The notes under the pieces were generated by a model. The model worked only from the letters and a program-made list of their open reading frames with translations, had not been told where the DNA came from and did not search any database. Positions 43,172-51,600 of a stretch of DNA of 64,000 nt are shown in pieces (the stretch's first letter is position 1; the number at the start of each line of letters is the position of its first letter). A program made the position numbers and the translations under genes. The stretch lies in assembly GCF_903652925.1 (NCBI RefSeq), contig NZ_CAHLAR010000003.1, positions 620,001 through 684,000 on the forward strand. The letters are read 5' to 3'. This stretch comes from Achromobacter anxifer. Lineage in GTDB: Bacteria > Pseudomonadota > Gammaproteobacteria > Burkholderiales > Burkholderiaceae_B.

Positions 43172-46000
43172 ATGACGGCCTCCCCCAGCCTCCCCGATGG
43201 ATTCATGCCGGCAACCTCCCGGCTGCCCATGATCCTGCTGCACCTGCTCGCCCTGGCGCTGCTGGCGTGCATCCTCGTGGGAACGATGCTGTCCATGTAT
43301 TGGTCGTTCAGCGATGAAGTTTCCAGCTACCGCCGCCGCATGAACGCCGCCGCCGACAAGGCGCAGATATTCTTCGACCAGCGTGAAGCCCTGCTCCGGT
43401 CCCTGGCGGCCTCCTCGGTGCGCAATACGGATCGCATGCAAGCGCACGCCGCGCCCGGAACTTTTGGCGAAACCGGGCAAATCAGCGTGCTTCCATTGCT
43501 CGACGACGCCGACGCCTATGAGTGGGCGCTGATACTCACGGGCCGCAACCGGGCTGACGTCGCGGCGGCCAATGCCCGCATCGTCTATACGACGCTGGCG
43601 GGCCCCGGCACGACGCGGCAGGCGTTGGACGACACAAGGGCGCCAAGGCACGGCATCTCCGCCAGCACCGGACAATCGCTCTACGAGACCCTGGCTACGC
43701 ACCGGCCTGCGCCAGACCCGGACGGCCGCGCGCCCATCATCTGGATCCGGCCCTTGACGGAAACGACCGATCATCTATTTCTCTACACTCCCCTGGACTC
43801 GACGGGGCGGGAGCAGACCTGGCTGGGACTCGAGGTTGAAGGCATCGCCTCGGTCATCGCGCCGGAACACGCAAGCGACAGCGCAAGCTACGCGCTCTAC
43901 GACAGCGACGGCCAGGTAGCCTTGCGCGGCGGTCCCTCGCCTTCCGCCCTGGGATCAGCAGCGGCGGGACTGGCTCGCAATTCCTTCGGATTTCTGGGCG
44001 GCAGCTGGCTGCCCCATAGCCTGGCGCTGAGCAAGACCGTCGGCGAGGCCGGCTGGCGGCTGGTTTACTACGTGCCGACTGGGGACGTGCTGCGGCATGG
44101 CGCGACGTCCTTCTGGACCGCCGGGGCCGTCGCGGCCTGCCTGAGCACCGTTGTCCTGCTGGGAGTGCGCCACATCCGGGAAAAGCTGGTCTCGCCCTCG
44201 ATCCGGCACCAGACGGCGCTCATCGACAGCCTGGCCCTGAACCGGAAAATCATCGAAGTCGCGCCTATCGGACTCAGCCTGGTGCGCCCCGCGGACGGCA
44301 CCCAAGTCATGTCGAACGAGGCCGGCCGCCGCCTGCTGGACGCGCACGAGAGCTGGCGCCAGGACATCCGCCACGCGGGAGTCCAGGCCGGCCGGCACGA
44401 GTACCAGCTGGACGACGGACGCACAGTCTGCCTGACTTACGCCGCGACCTGCTACCAGGCCGAGGAGGTGGTGATATGCGCCATCAGCGATATCTCGGCG
44501 CAGAAGGAGGTCGAGTGCACCCTGCGCGATGCCAAGCAGGCCGCGGACCAGGCGAGCGACGCGAAAACGCTGTTCTTTGCGACGATCAGCCATGAGATAC
44601 GTACCCCGCTGTACGGCATCCTCGGCACGCTGGAACTGCTTGCGCTCACGCCCATGAGCAGCCAGCAACAGCAATACCTGCACACCATGCAGCAGTCTTC
44701 CTCGACCTTGCTACGCACCATCAACGACACGTTGGACCTGTCCCGCATGGAGGCCGGCCACGAGGACCTGATCATCTCCGAGTTCTCCCCGGCCGACCTG
44801 CTGGAAAAGGCGGTGGCGAACTACGCCGCCCGCGCCCAGGGCAAGGGGTTGCTGATCTTCTCGGTGGCCAATACCGGCATGCCGGCAACGGTGAAGGGAG
44901 ATCCAACCCGGCTGCTGCAAATTCTCAACAACCTCGTCAGCAACTCGGTCAAATTCACCGAGGCGGGCCGCGTCGTGGTGCGCGCGGCGGCCAGCTGCGC
45001 CGAATCGGGCAAGGTGACGCTGCGCTTCCAGGTTACGGATACGGGAGTGGGCATACGCGCCGAATCTCAAGTCCAGCTGTTCGAACCCTATTTCAGGGCG
45101 CATTCCGGCGTGGAGCAAGACATAAGCGGCACCGGACTGGGCCTGACCATCAGCCGGCGCCTGGCCGACCTGATGGGGGGCAGTTTATCCGTCGTCAGCG
45201 ACGTGGGCCTGGGCACCAGCATCACGTTCGCCATTGCATTGGAAGTGACCGAAATGGAACCGGCCTCGCCTATCCTGCTGCGACGCAGCGCCGTATACGT
45301 CAGCGGAGCGATCCCCGAAGTCGTGGCGAACACCTGCGCCTGGCTGAACAAATGGGGCGCCATCGCCCTGCCGTATCGCGGCCAGGCCCAGGCTCAGGAG
45401 TCCGAACATGCGGTCCTGGTGCAGACCTGGCCGCCCGCGCAACCGGAGCCGTCCTGGAGCAGAAGCAAGGTGCGCGTGCTCGCTCCCGGCGCGGACCATG
45501 CCTCGATCGCCGCGCACGGGGGCCGTCTCGGCATCACGAGCCAGGACAATCCCTTCAGCATAGGCGTCGCGGTAAGCATGGCCCAACACGGCCACGAACA
45601 GACCTTGCTGCCGCCGCCCCACGCGCCGCGCGTATCGCTGGGACTGCGGATCCTGGTCGTCGAGGACAACGCGATCAACCAGGTCATCCTGCGCGAGCAG
45701 CTCGAACATCTGGGCTGCGCGGCCACCATCGTCTTCAACGGCCGCGAAGCATTGCAGCGGTGGGATCCGGACCAGTACGACGCGGTGATAACGGACATCA
45801 ACATGCCGGTGCTCGACGGCTACGAGCTGGCGCGCGCGCTGCGCGGGCTCTGCTACCGGGGAACCATACTGGGTGTAACTGCCAGCGCCGCGCCGGAAAC
45901 CATCAATAAGGGGCTGGAAGCCGGCATGAACCAGGTGCTGCTGAAACCCCTGCCCATCGTCGCCCTGACCGAAACCCTGCGCGCATATGCAGAAGGCTGA
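43172..46000 (+). CDS. BvgS/RocS-like hybrid sensor histidine kinase without HPt domain
   Basis: A 942-residue inner-membrane kinase. Helix 1 is at about residues 18-42, a periplasmic sensor of about 250 residues follows, helix 2 is near 312-334, then a PAS-like region (about 345-450), HisKA with His474 in TISHEIRTPLYG, HATPase with N-box NNLVSNSVKF, G1 DTGVGI and G2 GTGLGL, and a C-terminal receiver with Asp875 in ITDINMP and Lys in LLKPLP. All catalytic residues are intact. It ends after the receiver, so it lacks the HPt domain that BvgS has. The RocR-like gene starts 7 bp later. An ATG at 43205 is an alternative start. Confidence 0.92.
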   Translation: MTASPSLPDGFMPATSRLPMILLHLLALALLACILVGTMLSMYWSFSDEVSSYRRRMNAAADKAQIFFDQREALLRSLAASSVRNTDRMQAHAAPGTFGETGQISVLPLLDDADAYEWALILTGRNRADVAAANARIVYTTLAGPGTTRQALDDTRAPRHGISASTGQSLYETLATHRPAPDPDGRAPIIWIRPLTETTDHLFLYTPLDSTGREQTWLGLEVEGIASVIAPEHASDSASYALYDSDGQVALRGGPSPSALGSAAAGLARNSFGFLGGSWLPHSLALSKTVGEAGWRLVYYVPTGDVLRHGATSFWTAGAVAACLSTVVLLGVRHIREKLVSPSIRHQTALIDSLALNRKIIEVAPIGLSLVRPADGTQVMSNEAGRRLLDAHESWRQDIRHAGVQAGRHEYQLDDGRTVCLTYAATCYQAEEVVICAISDISAQKEVECTLRDAKQAADQASDAKTLFFATISHEIRTPLYGILGTLELLALTPMSSQQQQYLHTMQQSSSTLLRTINDTLDLSRMEAGHEDLIISEFSPADLLEKAVANYAARAQGKGLLIFSVANTGMPATVKGDPTRLLQILNNLVSNSVKFTEAGRVVVRAAASCAESGKVTLRFQVTDTGVGIRAESQVQLFEPYFRAHSGVEQDISGTGLGLTISRRLADLMGGSLSVVSDVGLGTSITFAIALEVTEMEPASPILLRRSAVYVSGAIPEVVANTCAWLNKWGAIALPYRGQAQAQESEHAVLVQTWPPAQPEPSWSRSKVRVLAPGADHASIAAHGGRLGITSQDNPFSIGVAVSMAQHGHEQTLLPPPHAPRVSLGLRILVVEDNAINQVILREQLEHLGCAATIVFNGREALQRWDPDQYDAVITDINMPVLDGYELARALRGLCYRGTILGVTASAAPETINKGLEAGMNQVLLKPLPIVALTETLRAYAEG

Positions 46001-46007
46001 ATAGAAC

Positions 46008-47234
46008 ATGCTGTCCAAACTCAAAGTGCTGGTGCTGGATGACCACGCCTACCAGTGCGTCCTGCTGAAAGACATGCTCGAAGACGCTGGCTTCAGCCAC
46101 GTCGACACCACGCTCGACGCGAACGATGCCCTGGAACGGATACGCAACGAAGGCCATCACCTGGTGTTGATGGATGTCGACATGCCCGGAATGGACGGCG
46201 CGCAATTCATCCATGAACTCGCCAACCAGGACCTGAATCCGATACTGGCGATCGTCACGGGATGCTCACGCCGGATGAGCAACAGCATCGGTCTCATGGC
46301 CAAGGAGCGCGGCTTCGCGGTGCTGGGCAGTTTCATCAAGCCCGTCTCCCCGGAGCAGATCAACGGCCTGGCGGCGAGCCTGCTGAGAAAACCGGCCGCG
46401 CCTCAGGCCGCGCAGTCCGGCTCCGGCTGCATCCGCCCCCTGCTTGACAGGCGCACGGTTGAAGACGCCCTGCGGGACGGCAGTATCCAGGCCTGGTTCC
46501 AGCCCAAGAAATCGCTCATCTCCGGCAACATCGTGGGCGCCGAAGCGCTGGTCCGCTGGCAGCACCGCGAATTCGGCCTGATGCTGCCCGCCTCGTTCCT
46601 TCAGTCGCTACGGGCCCACAAGCTGGATCGCGAACTGCTCATGCGCATGCTGGGCGACGGCTTGAAGGCCTATTCCATCTGGCGCGATCAGGGATACCGC
46701 ATCCCCATCTCGGTCAATCTTTCCGCCAGCCTGCTGGACCTGCCGCAACTGCCGGACGAACTGCATGCCATGGTCACCAGACTCGACGTTCCCGCCGCTG
46801 ACGTGACCTTCGAACTGCTCGAGGACGACATGCCGGCAGTCGCCGGCCAATTCCACATGGGCGCGAGCCGGCTGCGCCTGAAGGGCTTCGGACTGTCGCA
46901 GGACGACTTCGGCAAGGGCTACAGCTCGATGTACAGCCTGATCTCCACGCCGTACACCGAAGTGAAGATCGACAGGGCCTTCGTCAACGGCGCGGCGGCC
47001 GACGAGGTAATGGAAGCCGCCCTGGTGGCATCGATTCAGCTGGGACGCCAACTCGGTCTGCAAGTGACCGCGGAAGGCGTGGAGACGGTGGAGGACCTGC
47101 AGCTGCTGCGCCGCATCGGATGCGACGTGGCGCAAGGGTTCCTGATTTCCGCCGCCGTCAACGTCACGGCATTCAGCGAACTGCTGGCCTACGAGCCCAA
47201 CCCCTACTTCACCCCATTGTCCCCTCCGCACTAG
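46008..47234 (+). CDS. RocR-like response regulator: receiver plus EAL c-di-GMP phosphodiesterase
   Basis: A 408-residue protein. The receiver (1-120) has Asp11/Asp12, phospho-acceptor Asp56 (LMDVDMP) and Lys111. The EAL domain (about 150-395) has every residue needed for hydrolysis: Glu179 (EAL), Asn237, Glu269, Glu272, Asp299/Asp300 (DDFGKGYSS), Lys320 (KID), Glu356 (AEGVE) and Gln376. As I recall the Pseudomonas RocR numbering (E175, N233, E265, D295, K316, E352), each is shifted by exactly four, so this is a close structural relative. Phosphorylation would switch c-di-GMP breakdown. It lies between the two hybrid kinases. Confidence 0.93.
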   Translation: MLSKLKVLVLDDHAYQCVLLKDMLEDAGFSHVDTTLDANDALERIRNEGHHLVLMDVDMPGMDGAQFIHELANQDLNPILAIVTGCSRRMSNSIGLMAKERGFAVLGSFIKPVSPEQINGLAASLLRKPAAPQAAQSGSGCIRPLLDRRTVEDALRDGSIQAWFQPKKSLISGNIVGAEALVRWQHREFGLMLPASFLQSLRAHKLDRELLMRMLGDGLKAYSIWRDQGYRIPISVNLSASLLDLPQLPDELHAMVTRLDVPAADVTFELLEDDMPAVAGQFHMGASRLRLKGFGLSQDDFGKGYSSMYSLISTPYTEVKIDRAFVNGAAADEVMEAALVASIQLGRQLGLQVTAEGVETVEDLQLLRRIGCDVAQGFLISAAVNVTAFSELLAYEPNPYFTPLSPPH

Positions 47235-47268
47235 GACAAGGCCCGCCGACAGCCTTCCGATACTGGAT

Positions 47269-49914
47269 ATGCCGCTGAAGAAAAACCCCTGCCGCCTGCG
47301 CCGCCTGAGCGCCGCGTTCCTCCGCTTCCTTCCCCTTGCCCTGTTCTGCGCCGCCGCACTCTACTGCGCAGGGCAGCAAGTCCTGCGGCAGCAGGCAGAC
47401 CTGTTGCAGCTGGACTTCTCGACGCTCGCCCGCCATCTCGATCGCCAGGAAACCATGCCCGCCGGGCTTGAACGGCCTCTCCATGACCAATTCTGGCTGG
47501 TCGGGATCGAAGGAGACGTGCTGTTGGGCGACGACGCATTGCCGGCCATGGAGCGCCTGGGCTTCCGCTATGCCGCCGACGGGCTGATCCTGAAAACCAC
47601 GGACAGCACAGGCTCCTGGACCGGCTACTACAAGCTGAAGTACGGCAGCCTGTTGCGAGCCAATGCCTGGCTGTCCGCCTGCGCGCTGCTGCTGTTGTCC
47701 GCCGGTCTTTGCGCCTGCACCCAATTCTGGCTCTGGCACCGCCGCCATGTCGCCGAACCGGGGAACGCGGCGCGGCGCGCGCTCGCGGAATGCGAGGCGC
47801 TCGGCCGGACCTTGTTCACCACGGTTCCGTGCGCGCTGTGCGGGCTCTCGCGCGCCAACGGCCGCCTGGTCTTCGCCAATGCCCTGGCGTTGCAATGGCT
47901 GGGCGCGGGCAAGGGCCAGACCTTGCCGGACACGCAAGATGCGAAACAGCTCTTGCGCCTGGCCCGCCTGGCGCAAGAGCCCGGCCACATGGCGACGTTC
48001 AATACCCCTGATGGCAGGTCCCTGGCCGTCGCTTATGCGCCTACCCGGTACCGTGGGCAGGACATCGTGTTTTGCGCCTTCGCCGACATCAGCGCCCGCG
48101 CCGAAATGGACCGCCTGCTGGGCAGCGCCAAGGCGCAGGCCGACAAGGTCTATCAATCCGGCGCCGGCATCCTTGCCACCATCACTCAGGAAATTCGCAC
48201 GCCTCTGTATGGAATGCTGGGCACCCTGGAAGTGCTGGGCATGACGCCGCTGAACGAAGAACAGCGGCAGCAGGTCGAGCGCATCCAGAGCGCCTCCGCC
48301 AAGCTCCGGCAGTTCCTCGGCAGTCTGCTCGACATCGCCCGCATGGAGGCCGGCCAGTTTGCCCTGGAAACCAGCGCATTCGACCCGCGCAAACTCATGG
48401 AAAGCGCGGTGGCCCAGCATGCCGCATTGGCGGAACGGAAAGGACTGCTCATCTATGGTTGCCTGGACACCTCGGTGCCCGATTGCGTCAGCGGCGATGC
48501 CGGCCGCATCCGGCAAATCCTCGGCAACCTGCTGAACAATGCCATCGAGTTCACGGAGTCCGGCCATGTCGTCGCCCGCATGCGCGCCCAGGGTTTGCCA
48601 GACGGCAAGGTGCGCCTGGACCTGCAGGTTTCCGACAGCGGAATAGGCATCGACGCCGCCGGCCAGGCCAGCCTGTTCGCAGCCTTCCAGCAATCCGGCG
48701 CTGGCTCGCGCGCGGCTCATGGCGCGCGCCTGGGCCTGTACCTGTGCGACCGCCTGGCGGCGCTCATGGGCAGCCGCATCCGGATCGTCAGTGAACCCGG
48801 ACTGGGCAGCAGTTTCTCCCTCTCGCTCCTGCTGAACCAGGCCGACGCACCACCCGCCCCGGTTCCCCAGTTGCAGGGCCTGCGCGTGCTGGTGCGCAGC
48901 GCCCGCAAGGAGGCCAGCGAGAACATATCCCAATGGCTGCGGCTATGGGGAGCGCAGTCCCGCACGGTTCCCCCAGGCAGCGTCGCGCATGGCGACGAAA
49001 CCTGCGTGCTGGTCGACCTGGCGCTGATCCGGAACACCGAACCTGCGCCATGGAAAGGCCCGCACATTCTGGCCGGAACGGCGCGCGGCAACGGCGCCCT
49101 GGTGGACCGGCACTCCACACGCCAGATAGGTTATGCCATACAGCAGCTCATGTCGGGCGCGGCCGGCGCGCTGCCGCCCGACCCAGGCCCCTTGAACCTG
49201 CGGGTACTGGTCGCCGAAGACAACCCGATCAACCAGGCCACGCTGCGGGATCAACTCAAGCGCCTGGGCTGCCGCCCCGTACTGGCGTCGAACGGCGCCG
49301 AGGGCTTGGCGTTGTGGAAAATCCAGCCCTTCGACCTGGTCATGACGAATATCGGCATGCCCGGCATGGACGGCTATGAATTCGCCGGCGCGCTGCGCGC
49401 CCTAGGCGCCGAAATACCTGTCGTCGGCCTGCTGGCGAATCCGACCAAGGCGGAGAAGCAGCGCTGCATGGCCGCCGGCATGGACGCCTGGCTGGCCAAG
49501 CCGATCAGTCTGCGCGCGCTCAGGCAACAGTTGCAGGCCTATGCCGCGGCGCGGACCGCCACGGAGAGTATTCCCGCCGCGGTGCAACGCACAACCGCCG
49601 GACCGCCGCTTCCTGGCGCGCCTGCGATTCCCGCCAAATACAGGGCTGTTTTCCTGGAAACGATGGAGCGCGATATCGCCCGCCTGGAAGCGTCGAGGAA
49701 CAGCGGTGACGGCGCGGACGTCCGCGCCGCGTTGCACCGGATACGCGGCGGCCTCGCCGCCGTGCACATGACCCACTTGTCACGCCAGGCCGAAGACCTG
49801 GAAACGCAGCTGCGCAAGGGCGGACTGGACGGCGCGATGCCCGCACGCCTCGCCGCATTCGTCACGCAATTGCGCGACAAGATGACCGAGATTTCCGGTG
49901 AAACGCAGGGCTGA
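47269..49914 (+). CDS. Degenerate hybrid sensor kinase with intact HPt domain
   Basis: An 881-residue membrane protein with helices near 15-35 and 132-152, a short periplasmic part, a PAS-like region, HisKA, HATPase, receiver and C-terminal HPt. The HisKA box is TITQEIRTPLYG: the phospho-histidine is Gln307. The receiver reads VMTNIGMP: the phospho-aspartate is Asn694, and the conserved Thr is Ala. The N-box (NNLLNNAIEF-like) and G1 (DSGIGI) remain, G2 is altered (GARLGL). The HPt keeps His823 (ALHRIRGGLAAVHM). It probably cannot autophosphorylate but could pass phosphate through its HPt for the neighbouring kinase. Confidence 0.9.
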   Translation: MPLKKNPCRLRRLSAAFLRFLPLALFCAAALYCAGQQVLRQQADLLQLDFSTLARHLDRQETMPAGLERPLHDQFWLVGIEGDVLLGDDALPAMERLGFRYAADGLILKTTDSTGSWTGYYKLKYGSLLRANAWLSACALLLLSAGLCACTQFWLWHRRHVAEPGNAARRALAECEALGRTLFTTVPCALCGLSRANGRLVFANALALQWLGAGKGQTLPDTQDAKQLLRLARLAQEPGHMATFNTPDGRSLAVAYAPTRYRGQDIVFCAFADISARAEMDRLLGSAKAQADKVYQSGAGILATITQEIRTPLYGMLGTLEVLGMTPLNEEQRQQVERIQSASAKLRQFLGSLLDIARMEAGQFALETSAFDPRKLMESAVAQHAALAERKGLLIYGCLDTSVPDCVSGDAGRIRQILGNLLNNAIEFTESGHVVARMRAQGLPDGKVRLDLQVSDSGIGIDAAGQASLFAAFQQSGAGSRAAHGARLGLYLCDRLAALMGSRIRIVSEPGLGSSFSLSLLLNQADAPPAPVPQLQGLRVLVRSARKEASENISQWLRLWGAQSRTVPPGSVAHGDETCVLVDLALIRNTEPAPWKGPHILAGTARGNGALVDRHSTRQIGYAIQQLMSGAAGALPPDPGPLNLRVLVAEDNPINQATLRDQLKRLGCRPVLASNGAEGLALWKIQPFDLVMTNIGMPGMDGYEFAGALRALGAEIPVVGLLANPTKAEKQRCMAAGMDAWLAKPISLRALRQQLQAYAAARTATESIPAAVQRTTAGPPLPGAPAIPAKYRAVFLETMERDIARLEASRNSGDGADVRAALHRIRGGLAAVHMTHLSRQAEDLETQLRKGGLDGAMPARLAAFVTQLRDKMTEISGETQG

Positions 49915-50047
49915 AGCAAATCAGAAAATTCCCAAAGTCCACGCATCCGCTGGTTTCTAGAATCACATTTTGAAAACATAATGCGAACCCCGCGCGCCAA
50001 GCGCCGTCGCCATTCTGGCCAGGAACGCGCGGGCACGCACAGGAAAA

Positions 50048-50851
50048 ATGGAATACGTCCCCAGCGGCGGCGCCGGCTCCACGCCCCAAAGTCCAGTTCC
50101 TTCGGGCACCGGTTATCAACCCATCTTTTCCGCGGACGGCCGGGTATGCGAATACGCCTTGCCCGATACGCCTGAAAGCCACGCACCGCCGCCGGATGAC
50201 GCTCATGCGGCCATGAACGGACTGCGCGCCGCGCTGCTTCTCTTCCGTCAGGGAAGCCAAGGCATTCCGCTGTCCTTCGGCTATGACAGCCCGGCCGGTG
50301 TCTCCTCGTGGTCGGCCCGCGCCGTATGCGCGGAACTGAACCTGTCGCTGGACCAGAACCGCCTGCGCCTGCATTCCGGCCAAGCCGACGAAAGCATGCC
50401 AGACCTGAGTTATCCGGCGTCGCTGTTCACACTCAATATCCCCATGGCGTGGGATCTGCTTCCCGATGCCGAACTCTTCCGCAACCGCCACGACTTCGCT
50501 GCCGGCCTGCGGGTAAGAATCGGGCCGACACTGGTGGACGGCCGGCCCGCCTCCCATGGCGTTCTGCGCGTCGCGGGCGTGCACATGAAGATACCCCGGG
50601 GCTTCTCGCAACACCCCATGCTTCACGCCAGGTTCTTTTCGCTGCTCCAGCGCGCGCAGGCATTCAAATTGCCGGTGCTGATCATGGGTACCGATGACGC
50701 CACCGATTTCCATTGGATGCGCGCCTTCCCCAACCTGATGTTCCAGGGTGAGCTGCTGTCCTCGCGCATCGGCGCGGACAGCCTGGATCTGATGTTGGCG
50801 ATGGGAGGCGATAGATGGCGGGACTTCAAGGTGGGCAGCCGCTATCCGTGA
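50048..50851 (+). CDS. Degenerate EAL-domain protein (BvgR-like)
   Basis: A 267-residue cytoplasmic protein. Residues 22-38 (GYQPIFSADGRVCEYAL) match the first EAL segment, but the catalytic Glu of EAL is replaced (YAL); the region before the end (QRAQAFKLPVLIMGTDD and FQGELLSSRI) matches the last EAL helices and the QGY strand. The metal-binding DDFG and KID segments are not recognisable. It is likely a non-enzymatic c-di-GMP or protein-binding regulator, as BvgR is thought to be in Bordetella. An AGGA site precedes the start. The 133 bp upstream hold no gene. Confidence 0.65.
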   Translation: MEYVPSGGAGSTPQSPVPSGTGYQPIFSADGRVCEYALPDTPESHAPPPDDAHAAMNGLRAALLLFRQGSQGIPLSFGYDSPAGVSSWSARAVCAELNLSLDQNRLRLHSGQADESMPDLSYPASLFTLNIPMAWDLLPDAELFRNRHDFAAGLRVRIGPTLVDGRPASHGVLRVAGVHMKIPRGFSQHPMLHARFFSLLQRAQAFKLPVLIMGTDDATDFHWMRAFPNLMFQGELLSSRIGADSLDLMLAMGGDRWRDFKVGSRYP

Positions 50852-50885
50852 TCGCGGCATATGGCTTTTCCGGGCACGAAGAACA

Positions 50886-50895
50886 AGAAATTTCT
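50886..50895. promoter_or_regulatory. Palindrome in the fimbrial promoter region
   Basis: AGAAATTTCT, a perfect 10-bp palindrome in the 169-bp gap before the pilin gene. A regulator site is possible; nothing else supports it. Confidence 0.25.
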
Positions 50896-51020
50896 CAGAC
50901 CTCGAAGCGCCTCGAACAGAGATGATGCATGGCATTGGATGTTCACAAGACGTCCGGTACCCAAACCCGCCTTCACCACCCCTCGAAGGCGCTCATTCAA
51001 CATCAACTCCCGGTTCCCCT

Positions 51021-51533
51021 ATGAAACTGAGCAAGATCCTGATCGCCATGGGATTGGCTGGCGCGTTTGCCGGCATGGCGCACGCGGCCCCCGTCTCCAA
51101 GACCATCACCCTGACGGCCCAAATCAACGACGCGATTTTCGTTTCCAAGCCCGACGGCTCCACGTGGTATGGCACGGAAGAACTCGACGCCAAGGACTAC
51201 AAGCAGGCTGAGTTCACCAAGACCCTGCCGATCCGCGTCTGGACCAAGGGCGCCGCCTTCAATGTGTCGTTGGCAAAGCCCCTGCAGCTTTCCAACGGCG
51301 TCTACCAGATGACCGACTCCAAGGTTTCCATCACCCAATCCACGGGCGAAAACGAGGTGAAATTCGGCTCGGCGGTGAAGGTTGTCCAGGTCGCGCAGAA
51401 AACCGACGGCTACGACGAACAGCATGACCTGAAGATCTCAGTCAAGGCTCCCACCAAGGCCGCCAACAGCACCCTCAGTACCAACGGGAGCTACAGCGGC
51501 GATCTGGTCCTGCTGTTCGAACCCGCCCCGTAA
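51021..51533 (+). CDS. CS1-type (alpha) fimbrial major subunit
   Basis: A 170-residue pilin with a signal peptide (MKLSKILIAMGLAGAFAGMAHA) and a beta-rich mature part starting APVSKTITLTAQIND. The N-terminal donor strand with alternating hydrophobics, no cysteines and the ending GSYSGDLVLLFEP match the CfaB/CooA group of alpha fimbriae. It is the first gene of an eight-gene operon and by position the major shaft subunit. No clear ribosome site is seen at the start; a longer frame to 50922 is open but lacks a signal peptide. Confidence 0.85.
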   Translation: MKLSKILIAMGLAGAFAGMAHAAPVSKTITLTAQINDAIFVSKPDGSTWYGTEELDAKDYKQAEFTKTLPIRVWTKGAAFNVSLAKPLQLSNGVYQMTDSKVSITQSTGENEVKFGSAVKVVQVAQKTDGYDEQHDLKISVKAPTKAANSTLSTNGSYSGDLVLLFEPAP

Positions 51534-51600
51534 GACTGCGCCGCCCCCCTTCATCCAGGGCCCCTGTCGGGGCTCTACCTCCCCATTTGGATTTCCGGGC

